Source of the DNA: Porphyromonas loveana
Lineage (GTDB): Bacteria; Bacteroidota; Bacteroidia; Bacteroidales; Porphyromonadaceae
Length of the DNA stretch: 64,000 bases
Assembly: GCF_003096695.1 (NCBI RefSeq)
Contig: NZ_QEKY01000010.1
Coordinates: 17,019 to 81,018 of the forward strand
Reading direction: 5' to 3'
Shown: piece by piece, positions 43,739 through 55,365 of the stretch
How the letters are laid out: every line of letters begins with the position of its first letter
How positions within the stretch are numbered: the first letter of the stretch is position 1
Notes under the pieces: model-generated
The model's database searches: none
Told to the model about the DNA's origin: nothing
Seen by the model: the letters and a program-made list of their open reading frames with translations, nothing else
Program-made: the position numbers and the translations under genes

Positions 43739-43746
43739 TCAACGCT

Positions 43747-43941
43747 ATGAGCAAAAACAAAACATATACAGAGGCCATGACACGCCTCGAAGAGATCGTC
43801 CGTATCATCGAGCATGACAGTCCCGATGTGGACGAGCTGACGCAGTTGGCCGAGGAAGCCATCGCTCTCATCGGCTTCTGCAAGGAGAAGTTGACTGTCG
43901 CAGACAAACAGATCGAGGAACTCATGGCCAAGCTCTCATGA
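43747..43941 (+). CDS. xseB: exodeoxyribonuclease VII, small subunit
   Basis: 64 residues, the usual XseB size, with KNKTYTEAMTRLEEIVRIIE and CKEKLTVADKQIEELM, the family's two-helix pattern. The ATG at 43747 is chosen; longer in-frame starts run through the non-coding repeat array. It forms exonuclease VII with XseA, whose gene is not adjacent here. The stop overlaps the ispD start by four bases. Confidence 0.88.
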   Translation: MSKNKTYTEAMTRLEEIVRIIEHDSPDVDELTQLAEEAIALIGFCKEKLTVADKQIEELMAKLS

Positions 43942-44606
43942 ACGGCAAACCTCGCTATGCACTCATCGTGGCCGGTGGTCGCGGGCTGAGGATGGGGGCT
44001 GAGATGCCCAAGCAATTCCTCCCCTTGACCGGACTGCCCGTGCTCATGCATACGATGCGTCGGCTGGCACCACACGTCGATGAGATCGTATTGGTCCTGC
44101 CTGTCGAACACCATAGCTTCTGGCAAGAACTATGCACCCGCTACGGCTTCATGTCGCCGCACCGTGTGGCTGCTGGCGGTGACACCCGCTTTGCCTCGGT
44201 GCACAGCGGATTGGAACTCGTGCCCGACGGCGCATTGGTAGCCATACACGACGGTGTGCGTCCGCTGGTGAGTGCCGAGACGATAGAGGCTTGTTTCCAC
44301 GCGGCCGAGGCGGCGGGTGCGGCTGCACCGTACAGGCCGCTAACCGAATCGCTCCGCTATTATACTCCCGAAGCCAATCATGCCGTGGATCGCAGCCAAT
44401 ACGTGACCGTGCAGACGCCGCAGACCTTCCGTAGCGAATGGATTCGTGAGGCTTACGCCATGCCTTATGAGGAGCGTTTCACAGATGATTGCTCTGTGTA
44501 TGAGAGCTCCTTTGGTCGTCCCGTTACATTGGTTGAGGGCAATGCGGAGAACATCAAGCTCACGACTCCGCAGGACCTTGCCCTTGCCGAACTTTTGATG
44601 CGCTGA
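43938..44606 (+). CDS. ispD: 2-C-methyl-D-erythritol 4-phosphate cytidylyltransferase
   Basis: Third step of the MEP isoprenoid pathway, which begins with dxs, also in this window. 222 residues. Motifs: ALIVAGGRGLRMGAEMPKQFLPLTGLPV (nucleotide loop), GGDTRFASVHSGL, VAIHDGVRPLVS and TVQTPQTFRSEWIREAY, then FTDDCSVYES and GNAENIKLTTPQDL. All IspD signatures are present. Co-transcribed with xseB. Confidence 0.95.
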   Translation: MNGKPRYALIVAGGRGLRMGAEMPKQFLPLTGLPVLMHTMRRLAPHVDEIVLVLPVEHHSFWQELCTRYGFMSPHRVAAGGDTRFASVHSGLELVPDGALVAIHDGVRPLVSAETIEACFHAAEAAGAAAPYRPLTESLRYYTPEANHAVDRSQYVTVQTPQTFRSEWIREAYAMPYEERFTDDCSVYESSFGRPVTLVEGNAENIKLTTPQDLALAELLMR

Positions 44607-44702
44607 GCATACCCTCCTCTCCGTCGCCGACTATTCAGCCTGCTATCGTGATTTATTTTGCCCAAATACCGCTTGGGAACAAGGTTCGCAGCCGTATTTG
44701 TT

Positions 44703-44710
44703 TATCTTTG
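44703..44710 (+). promoter_or_regulatory. -7 box for the RNA methyltransferase gene
   Basis: TATCTTTG, 20 bases before the start codon. Confidence 0.55.
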
Positions 44711-44730
44711 TTGTATAATAATAGGTAATT

Positions 44731-46455
44731 ATGAATCACGATCTCCATTTTACTATGATAGCCAAGACCCTCTACGGACTCGAAGATGTCTTGGCCGCCG
44801 AGCTGACAGCCTTGGGCGCAGAGGAGGTAACCATCGGCCGTCGCATGGTGAGTTTCCGTGGGGACAAACGGATGCTCTATCTGGCTAACCTGCGACTGCG
44901 TACCGCCCTGCGTGTGCTCAAGCCCGTAGTCACCTTCCGTGCCAAGACCGCGGACGAAATCTATGAACGACTACGCGCTTTCGACTGGACGACTGTCATG
45001 TCCGTAGATCAGACCTTCTCCATCGACTCTGTAGTCTATTCCGATACATTCAAGAACAGCCAGTACATCAGCTATCGCACCAAGGACGCCTTGGTCGATT
45101 ACTTCCGAGAACACACGGACAAACGCCCATCGGTGCGTCTTTCCAACCCCGATATTCTGCTGAACATACACGTCTCTCACGACGAGGTGACCCTCTCGCT
45201 CGACAGCTCCGGCGAGAGCTTGCACAAGCGTGGTTACCGCGTAGCCGAGACAGTGGCGCCTCTTAATGAGGTGCTTGCCGCCGGTATCCTGCTCAAAGCT
45301 GGTTGGGATGGAAGCACGGATCTGATCGATCCGATGTGCGGGTCGGGTACTTTCCTCATCGAAGCAGCCCTGATAGCCTGCAATATAGCTCCGGGTATTT
45401 ACCGCCGTGGCTTTGCTTTCGAACGGTGGGCGGACTTCGATGCCCGGCTTTTCGACGAGCTGTACCACGATGATAGTGCCGAGCGGGCATTTGACCATAC
45501 TATATACGGCTCCGATATTCTTCCCCAAGCCATCGGTGCGGCGCGCAAGAATGTGGAACGTGCCGGTCTGGGACGTTATATCTCGTTGAGCGTCATGCCT
45601 ATGAGTGAGCGGCCGAAGCCCGAGGGCAAAGCCATGCTCGTCATGAACCCGCCGTACGGAGAGCGCATTCGTGTGGAGGATATGCAGGAGCTTTACAGTA
45701 TGATCGGCGAGCGACTCAAGCATAACTATCCGGGCTGCTCGGCATGGGTATTGGCTTTCAAGCCGGAACACTTCAACCAGATCGGTCTGCGTCAGTCGCA
45801 TCGCGAGAAGCTGATGAATGGTGCTTTGGAATGCGAGTTACGCGGATACGAACTCTTTGAAGGACGTCGAGAGGAGTTTGCCGAACGGAAGAAGAATTAC
45901 CCCACAGAAGATCGCTCTCCGCGGACGGAAGGTCGTGCCGAGCGACCGCCACGTCGTGAGGGAGAAGGCGGACGTCCGCCCCGTCGAGATCGGGACGATC
46001 GGTTCGCCGGTGACAGAGAACGCAGCCCTCGTCGTCAGTGGGGTGGAGGTCGAGAAGAGAGAGAGGGTGGCGAGCGTCGCCACCCATTCGATCGCAGAGA
46101 CGATCGTCCGGATCGCAGACAGACGGATGATACTCGCCCTCGACGTGCTCCTCGTCCCGACAGAGCCTATAGCGACAACCGAGAGGAACGTGATGGCGAG
46201 CGTCGCCCCTATGCCCGCAAGGACGAGCATCGGGCGTACGGACAAGGGGAGGACAATCGCCCTCGTCGTGCTCGTTCCGATAAACCCTTCGCCCGTGAAG
46301 ACAGGGTGCGCAGGGAAGAGCGCAATAACGACCGTCCCGAGCAGAATGCATGGCCGAGCGACAGATTCCGCTCAACGGACGAATCGGGACGCAGTCGTCG
46401 CAAGTCTTCCCCCTCAATACAGGTGATCCGAAACGAAGAGACAAAGAATGATTGA
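44731..46455 (+). CDS. RlmL-type RNA methyltransferase with arginine-rich tail
   Basis: 574 residues. N-terminal THUMP/ferredoxin-like RNA-binding part (about 1-165), then a Rossmann methyltransferase with DPMCGSGTFLIEAALIACNIAPG (SAM motif) and MNPPYGERI (N6/N2-type catalytic NPPY), like RlmL/YcbY, which methylates 23S rRNA guanine. Residues 389-574 (186 residues) are a low-complexity tail of Arg, Asp, Glu, Pro and Gly (RRDRDDRFAGDRERSPRR and similar), predicted disordered, with an RGG-like composition. It follows a -7 box and precedes ptpA by 34 bases. Exact target base is not determined. Confidence 0.87.
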   Translation: MNHDLHFTMIAKTLYGLEDVLAAELTALGAEEVTIGRRMVSFRGDKRMLYLANLRLRTALRVLKPVVTFRAKTADEIYERLRAFDWTTVMSVDQTFSIDSVVYSDTFKNSQYISYRTKDALVDYFREHTDKRPSVRLSNPDILLNIHVSHDEVTLSLDSSGESLHKRGYRVAETVAPLNEVLAAGILLKAGWDGSTDLIDPMCGSGTFLIEAALIACNIAPGIYRRGFAFERWADFDARLFDELYHDDSAERAFDHTIYGSDILPQAIGAARKNVERAGLGRYISLSVMPMSERPKPEGKAMLVMNPPYGERIRVEDMQELYSMIGERLKHNYPGCSAWVLAFKPEHFNQIGLRQSHREKLMNGALECELRGYELFEGRREEFAERKKNYPTEDRSPRTEGRAERPPRREGEGGRPPRRDRDDRFAGDRERSPRRQWGGGREEREGGERRHPFDRRDDRPDRRQTDDTRPRRAPRPDRAYSDNREERDGERRPYARKDEHRAYGQGEDNRPRRARSDKPFAREDRVRREERNNDRPEQNAWPSDRFRSTDESGRSRRKSSPSIQVIRNEETKND

Positions 46456-46471
46456 TATCAAACTCAAATAA

Positions 46472-49983
<3,512 letters not shown>

Positions 49984-49986
49984 GCT

Positions 49987-50952
49987 GTGGTAAACTCAGA
50001 GAGGTCGTATCTATTACCGGCCACCATACTGATTGCCCTCGTGTGTAGGATCTTGTCCTACACATGGGGGCTTTCTGTCGATATTCCTTTGCAAGAGACT
50101 GTGGATTTATGGGGAACAATCCCGTTTCTATGGCAGACGATAGCCACCTTCGGTGTCGCATTGGGGCTATCCTTCTTGGCTGTTCGCTTCAGCACTTACT
50201 ACCTCTTGTTGCAGGATGGAGCATTTCGGCCTTTGGTTTTCTATCTGCTTCTGCTCCTTGGTACACAGCAGGCTTTCTTCTCGCTGAAGCCTTTTACGTT
50301 CTTGATCCTATTATTGCTGGGGCTGTACTTCAGTTTATTTGGTACGTATAATCGGGAGAGTGCACCGCATAAGGCCTTGAATATGGGACTGAGTATAGGA
50401 GCTTCTACATTACTTTGGTCTCCTTTCCTCCTGCTTATGCCCTTTGTGCTGTTGCAGTTTTATTCCATGAAGAGCTTGTCGCCACGGAATCTGATTGCTT
50501 TTTTCTTGGGACTGTTTCTCCCCTTGTGGATATTTGTCCCGTTCTTGTTGCTGCCTGACGTGGAAGACTATGCCATCAGCAATATGAATCTCATGAAAGA
50601 ATGGGGTTTCTCTTATTCGTTTGGGCGTGCTTCTGGTTTTAGTTGGTTATACCCCGTACTGCTACTGTCGTTGTATCTGATCTCGTTTGCTCATTTACAA
50701 CTGAGTTATACGGCAGAAAAAGTTGTAGGTCGTAATTATCTTTTTGCCCTTTCCTCCGTTGGCTTCTATCTGCTCATTCTCTCGGCAGTAATGCCCGCTG
50801 CAACAGAAGGACTCCTCTATTTATCAGTCCTTCCAATATCTATACTCGCGGCTCGTTTGTTGACGAAGCAAAAGCGTCGCATGGCCAATCTACTGGCCAT
50901 GTTATCGGCTTTTGCTTTCCTTGCATCTTTCTTCCTCTCGGTTTTCTTCTGA
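49987..50952 (+). CDS. polytopic membrane protein, unknown function
   Basis: 321 residues starting with GTG, three bases after purD. About eight hydrophobic helices are seen (for example LPATILIALVCRILSYTWGL, FLILLLLGLYFSLFG and LLLMPFVLLQFYSM). No transport or enzyme motif is recognised. It is rich in Leu and Phe; a conserved-looking loop is SMKSLSPRNLI. I do not assign a family. It converges with prmA 45 bases further on. Confidence 0.7.
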   Translation: MVNSERSYLLPATILIALVCRILSYTWGLSVDIPLQETVDLWGTIPFLWQTIATFGVALGLSFLAVRFSTYYLLLQDGAFRPLVFYLLLLLGTQQAFFSLKPFTFLILLLLGLYFSLFGTYNRESAPHKALNMGLSIGASTLLWSPFLLLMPFVLLQFYSMKSLSPRNLIAFFLGLFLPLWIFVPFLLLPDVEDYAISNMNLMKEWGFSYSFGRASGFSWLYPVLLLSLYLISFAHLQLSYTAEKVVGRNYLFALSSVGFYLLILSAVMPAATEGLLYLSVLPISILAARLLTKQKRRMANLLAMLSAFAFLASFFLSVFF

Positions 50953-50997
50953 TAGTTGCCTTCGTAGAGAGCTTTCGGAAGCGACAGCCCACTCTTT

Positions 50998-51861
50998 TCA
51001 AGAAAGGGAGGTAAATCGCAGTGCTGCCCAGTTGTTGCGGGTGCGTACTTCCTCTTGTTTCAGCCCAAGAGCAGTGGCACATTCCGCCAAAAATGGAATG
51101 TCCTCTGTATAGAATCCGCTGAGTAGCAATGTGCCACCGGTGCGCAGACGAGACCTGTATGTAGCCATGTCGTTCAGGAGAATATTCCGATTGATATTAG
51201 CTATTATCACATCGAAGAAAGGACAGCTCTCCAATAGTGAAGCATCTCCCACGTGAATATCTATGTCCTGAATACCATTGAGGGCTGCGTTCTCAGCCGT
51301 GTTGTGGCCACACCAATCATCAATGTCAATGGCTGTGATCGAATTAGCTCCCAGCTTACGGGATAGGATCGCGAGTATGCCGGTGCCACAACCCATGTCC
51401 AAGACCGTTTTTCCTCCCAGTTCCATGTCAAGAAGATAACTCATCATCAGCGAGGTTGTCTCATGATGTCCCGTACCAAAGGCCATTTGTGGCGATATAA
51501 TCAGCTCCATTGACATTTCCGGATCGGTTGGATGGAAGGGGGCGCGCACGAGACATTTATTCTCGATACGGATGGGTTGGAAATAGTTCTTCTCCCATTG
51601 TTCGTTCCAATTGATATCTGGTAGTACTTTGGTGGAGAAGCGCCAGAGCAGATCCTCTAAAGGGAAGTGTCCCAGAAGATCGTGGACTGCAGCGGGATTT
51701 TCCTTTGCAGCCGGAATATAGGCGTGCAGACCACTCTCGTCTTGTTCGAAACTGTCAAATCCTATTTCGGCCAATGATGCACTGAGTAGGTCGAAGGCTG
51801 TCTCGACTTCCAATTCGACGGGACGACGAATAAGTTCAAAGGTATAACCGATGTATTTCAT
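50998..51861 (-). CDS. prmA: ribosomal protein L11 methyltransferase
   Basis: SAM-dependent methyltransferase modifying ribosomal protein L11; 287 residues from the ATG at 51861. Motif I is LDMGCGTGILAILSRKLGA; then TAIDIDDWCGHNTAENAALN and DVIIANINRNILLND (NINR motif of PrmA). An in-frame ATG at 51972 lies in the MATE gene and is rejected. The ATG at 51861 overlaps the end of the MATE gene by four bases. Last gene of the sppA-lpxK-thiL-MATE-prmA run. Confidence 0.92.
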   Translation of the reverse strand: MKYIGYTFELIRRPVELEVETAFDLLSASLAEIGFDSFEQDESGLHAYIPAAKENPAAVHDLLGHFPLEDLLWRFSTKVLPDINWNEQWEKNYFQPIRIENKCLVRAPFHPTDPEMSMELIISPQMAFGTGHHETTSLMMSYLLDMELGGKTVLDMGCGTGILAILSRKLGANSITAIDIDDWCGHNTAENAALNGIQDIDIHVGDASLLESCPFFDVIIANINRNILLNDMATYRSRLRTGGTLLLSGFYTEDIPFLAECATALGLKQEEVRTRNNWAALRFTSLS

Positions 51862-53222
51862 TGTGTTGTGAGTTGTATTTGATTGTTTCGTTTGATTCTT
51901 TTGTTCAGATAGGGTAGTCCGCAGACGATGGCAATCCCCTTGAGCATAGATGAAATGCTGATGGCCCACCATACTGATTCAAGTCCGAATCCCATACCGA
52001 TAAGGATGAGAGCTAGCGGGATGCGTAAAAGATTGCCTCCGATGCTGATAGCGGCGGGAAAGACAGTACGAGCCGTTCCGTAGAAAAGACCTTGGGTAGC
52101 TATTTCGAGCATCATCAGTAGCTGAGAGTAGCCACCGATACGCAGATAGATCCCTCCGGATAGGTAGGCTTCCTTTTCGGGGACAACAACACGAAAGATC
52201 TCATTGCCGAAGAAGACAAATAATACCGTTCCGAGAATACCGAATATGGAACAGTAGAGAAGGGTATAGCGATAGGCTGAAAAGATACGTTTGCCTTTGT
52301 GTGCTGCATAATTATGTGCCACAAAGGTTGCCAAAGCCGTACTGAAGCCCTGTGACGTATTCCATGTAATGGCTTCCAATTGTCCTCCGGTTGTAAGTGT
52401 AGCCACACCGATGTGCCCTCCTTGTTCCGATACCAATCGACCAAGCGTCATATTGATGACGGCAAAAAGGGAGTTGAGCGCGGCCACGGGAAGCCCTATG
52501 CGGATGATGCGTCCGCTATGGATACGATCCGGGCGAACGAAGAATGCAAAACAGTCCAAGAGCTTATCCTGCTTTTTCAGTCTATACACAAATAGACCAA
52601 AGACAAAACTTTGGGCTGTCAATGTGGCAATACCCGCTCCGGCTGTGCCGCATCCCAATCCGAAAATCAATAGGGGATCCAGAATCATATTGAGTGCCAA
52701 GCCCAAAGCATTTACGCGAAAGGGTATGGAGCTGAGTCCTGCACCATTGTATATACCACTGAAAGCAGTCGCTGCAAAGGTGAAAGGCAAGCCGCAAGCC
52801 ACTATTCGAAGATAGGCCAACGCTTGAGCAGACACGTCAGATTCCAACTCATAGATGCCAAGGAAAAGAGATGGAAGAAGGAGGAACAGAATAGCAAGAA
52901 CAGAGGAGATCAATAGCGACATCGAGACGTTATGCGAGGCATATCGTCTTGCTTCGTCCGTAGATCCACGACCGAGGCTATGTCCTATGGTTACTTCGCT
53001 CCCTGTTTTGTTGATGGTCGATATCGAGCTGGATAGCCACATGAGTACTGCCACGACCCCTACAGCTGCGACGGATTTACTTCCCAACCGACCTAACCAG
53101 GCCATGTCGGTAAAGTTATAGGCCATTTGTACGAAAGAGGTGCCCATTATGGGCAATGCCAACCGGAGTATCTGCTTTCTGATATCTCCTTGTGTGAGGC
53201 TTTGTAGTCGGATGCTACTCAT
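51858..53222 (-). CDS. MATE family efflux transporter
   Basis: 454 residues with 12 membrane helices, cation/drug antiporter of the MATE type. The start IRKQILRLALPIMGTSFVQMAYNFTDMAWLGRLGSKSVAAVG is the hallmark of the first helix pair, repeated in the second half (ITWNTSQGFSTALATFVAHNYAA). It overlaps thiL by eight bases and prmA by four. The substrate is unknown. Confidence 0.92.
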   Translation of the reverse strand: MSSIRLQSLTQGDIRKQILRLALPIMGTSFVQMAYNFTDMAWLGRLGSKSVAAVGVVAVLMWLSSSISTINKTGSEVTIGHSLGRGSTDEARRYASHNVSMSLLISSVLAILFLLLPSLFLGIYELESDVSAQALAYLRIVACGLPFTFAATAFSGIYNGAGLSSIPFRVNALGLALNMILDPLLIFGLGCGTAGAGIATLTAQSFVFGLFVYRLKKQDKLLDCFAFFVRPDRIHSGRIIRIGLPVAALNSLFAVINMTLGRLVSEQGGHIGVATLTTGGQLEAITWNTSQGFSTALATFVAHNYAAHKGKRIFSAYRYTLLYCSIFGILGTVLFVFFGNEIFRVVVPEKEAYLSGGIYLRIGGYSQLLMMLEIATQGLFYGTARTVFPAAISIGGNLLRIPLALILIGMGFGLESVWWAISISSMLKGIAIVCGLPYLNKRIKRNNQIQLTTQ

Positions 53223-54255
53223 TCAAAGCCTGTGCTGTATTCCAGCCTTGAGCCACTAAGGTGATTTCTGTTCCGTCACGTGTCACGAGGACATTTCCAT
53301 CAGCTTCGTTGGTGATGTGTCCGATGAGATGGATTCCTTCGATCTGCTGTATGTCGTCGAGACGCGAGAGAGGCACGGTGAAGAGAAGTTCGTAGTCCTC
53401 TCCGCCGTTAAGAGCCGCAGTAGAGAGATTCATATTGAATTCCTCGGCCATTGCTGCTGTTTGGTAATCGATGGGGAGTTTGTCGTCATAGATGCGTATG
53501 CCGACCTTACTGGCATGCGCTATATGTAAGAGTTCGGAGGAGAGCCCGTCTGATATATCCATCATCGCCGTCAGTTGGATACCGGCATGACGAAGTTTTT
53601 CGATTATATCCTTACGAGCTTCCGGCTTCAACTGTCTTTCGAGAATGTATTCGTGCCCTGCAAAGTCCGGAGAGAAATCTGTCTCTCCTTTGTAAACAGC
53701 CTTTTCGCGTTCCAGAAGCTGTAAGCCCATATAAGCAGCACCGAGGTCTCCACTCACACAGATCAGGTCGGTAGGCTTGGCTCCGTCTCGATATACTATT
53801 TCTTCTTCACGCGCTTCCCCGATACAGGTGAGGCTCAGACAGAGTCCAGTGAGGGAAGCTGAGGTGTCACCTCCGACCAGATCCACACCATAGGTATCGC
53901 AGGCTGCAAAGATGCCTTGGTAGATTTGTTCGATATCTTCTACAGAGAAACGTGCCGATACTCCTATTGAGACGGTCAATTGTCGGGGTGTCCCATTCAT
54001 GGCATAAATGTCAGAGAAGTTAACCACTGCACACTTGTATCCCAAATGCTTGAGTGGAGTATAGGTAAGATCGAAGTGGATGCCTTCGAGAAGCATGTCC
54101 GTTGTGACAAGGGCTTTCATGCCGTCGGATAATGCAATCACAGCAGCGTCGTCACCTACGCCTTTGAGCGTGCCGGAGTTTTTCAGTTGAATGCAATCGG
54201 TTAAGTGCCGGATGAGTCCGAACTCACCCAGTGAAGATATTTCGGTACGTTTCAT
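53215..54255 (-). CDS. thiL: thiamine-phosphate kinase
   Basis: Phosphorylates thiamine monophosphate to thiamine diphosphate, the cofactor used by the 2-oxoacid oxidoreductase and dxs in this window. 346 residues. Motifs: GVGDDAAVI (Mg/ATP), TTDMLLEGIHFDL, VNFSDIYAMNGTPRQLTVSI, VGGDTSAS and MDISDGLSSELLHIA. The start shares the stop-start junction with lpxK (53215-54255 and 54255-55331), so translation is coupled. Confidence 0.93.
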   Translation of the reverse strand: MKRTEISSLGEFGLIRHLTDCIQLKNSGTLKGVGDDAAVIALSDGMKALVTTDMLLEGIHFDLTYTPLKHLGYKCAVVNFSDIYAMNGTPRQLTVSIGVSARFSVEDIEQIYQGIFAACDTYGVDLVGGDTSASLTGLCLSLTCIGEAREEEIVYRDGAKPTDLICVSGDLGAAYMGLQLLEREKAVYKGETDFSPDFAGHEYILERQLKPEARKDIIEKLRHAGIQLTAMMDISDGLSSELLHIAHASKVGIRIYDDKLPIDYQTAAMAEEFNMNLSTAALNGGEDYELLFTVPLSRLDDIQQIEGIHLIGHITNEADGNVLVTRDGTEITLVAQGWNTAQALNE

Positions 54256-55331
54256 TAGGATGGTAATTTATTTTGTATGGCCCCCAATAGTTTATTGACG
54301 AATCCACATTCTTGTTCAAACATCAATTTTGCTTCAACAGGGAGGAAAAATAATCTTGACAACATCTTTTCGGGGAAAGATGAACGCCACAGAAGTAGCC
54401 GCATGGCATCTTTCTCTGTACAAACGATAATAGTATTTTCTTTTCGATCAAGATCGCTCCATTCTTTTATCAGGATACGAATATCTTTTTCGGTGAATTC
54501 GTGATGATCAGGATAGATGCGTTCTGTCACGATAGGGAAGCGAGAGCGTATTTCATGAAAGAATGGTTCGGAATTAGCTATTCCTGCTATGACCAATGTG
54601 CTACTTGCTGTTGGATGAAGTGGTTGATCAGGAAAGAGAGGTGTGAGTTCCGACTGATAGCAGAGCTGAGAGAAGAATAGTTTCTGATGAGGATACAATG
54701 CCAAGTCGCGTTCGGCTGCGCGTAGTTCTATGGGAGCCAGATTGCTCGGACATTTCGTCAGAATGACTGTATCGGCTCGGTGCAGTGCCCTGATGGGCTC
54801 TCTCAAGCGACCTGCCGGCATTAGGCAGTCTTTCGAGAGGATGCGATTGTAGTCAGTTAGGACGATGCTGAAGTCTGCTCTTACACGTCGATGTTGGTAG
54901 CCGTCATCTAACAAGATTAGTTGTGGTCTCTGCTCTGAAGGAAGATCACAGAGATAAGCGATGGCACGTCGCCTATCTGCATCTACTACGACTGTTAGGA
55001 ATGGGAATTTCTGTTTGATTTGGCAAGGCTCGTCTCCGATCTCTTGTGCAGAGGAGTCTGCCGAAGCGATTATCATCCCTTTGGTTTTACGCTTGTAGCC
55101 GCGGCTGACAACGGCGAGACGGTAGTGGGTATGGAGAAGGCGTATAAGGTATTCGACGTGTGGTGTCTTGCCTGTGCCTCCCACGGTAATATTGCCTACA
55201 CAGACGATGGGGAGTGGATAGGAAACCGACTTGAGCACGTTCTTGTCGAAGAGATAGTTGCGCAGCCTCACACCCGCACCGTAGAGGGCGGACAGGGGTT
55301 TGAGCCATTTATGGATATGGGGCGCATCCAT
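54255..55331 (-). CDS. lpxK: tetraacyldisaccharide 4'-kinase
   Basis: Phosphorylates the lipid A precursor at the 4' position, inner membrane associated. 358 residues. P-loop GNITVGGTGKTPHVEYLI, then VVSRGYKRKTKG, DDGYQHRRVRADFSIVLTDY (with the catalytic Asp) and PAGRLREPI. An N-terminal hydrophobic segment (LKPLSALYGAGVRLRNYLF) fits the membrane anchor. Its function fits kdsB elsewhere in the window: both belong to lipid A-KDO assembly. Confidence 0.93.
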   Translation of the reverse strand: MDAPHIHKWLKPLSALYGAGVRLRNYLFDKNVLKSVSYPLPIVCVGNITVGGTGKTPHVEYLIRLLHTHYRLAVVSRGYKRKTKGMIIASADSSAQEIGDEPCQIKQKFPFLTVVVDADRRRAIAYLCDLPSEQRPQLILLDDGYQHRRVRADFSIVLTDYNRILSKDCLMPAGRLREPIRALHRADTVILTKCPSNLAPIELRAAERDLALYPHQKLFFSQLCYQSELTPLFPDQPLHPTASSTLVIAGIANSEPFFHEIRSRFPIVTERIYPDHHEFTEKDIRILIKEWSDLDRKENTIIVCTEKDAMRLLLWRSSFPEKMLSRLFFLPVEAKLMFEQECGFVNKLLGAIQNKLPS

Positions 55332-55365
55332 CTCTTCGACAACTTACATGTTTATCTCATTCCGA

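Larger units (their letters stand above)
43278..43746. other. divergent intergenic region with 22-bp array
   Basis: About 470 bases between fimS and xseB: the fimS promoter, the GCGCC array 2 (43394-43548), an ATTGTGGGCAGAA block (43551-43563) that also occurs at 62264, and the xseB promoter. Frames extending the xseB gene upstream through here are not credible. Confidence 0.6.

Noticed and set aside
43360..43746. Upstream extension of xseB to a 193-codon gene
   Set aside because: The extension runs through array 2 and lacks any XseB-like residues; XseB is normally about 60-80 residues and the ATG at 43747 gives 64.
45773..46444. Long frames on both strands over the Arg-rich tail
   Set aside because: CGN- and GAN-rich sequence lacks stop codons in other frames. 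No start signals or motifs; the sense frame is continuous with a clear methyltransferase.
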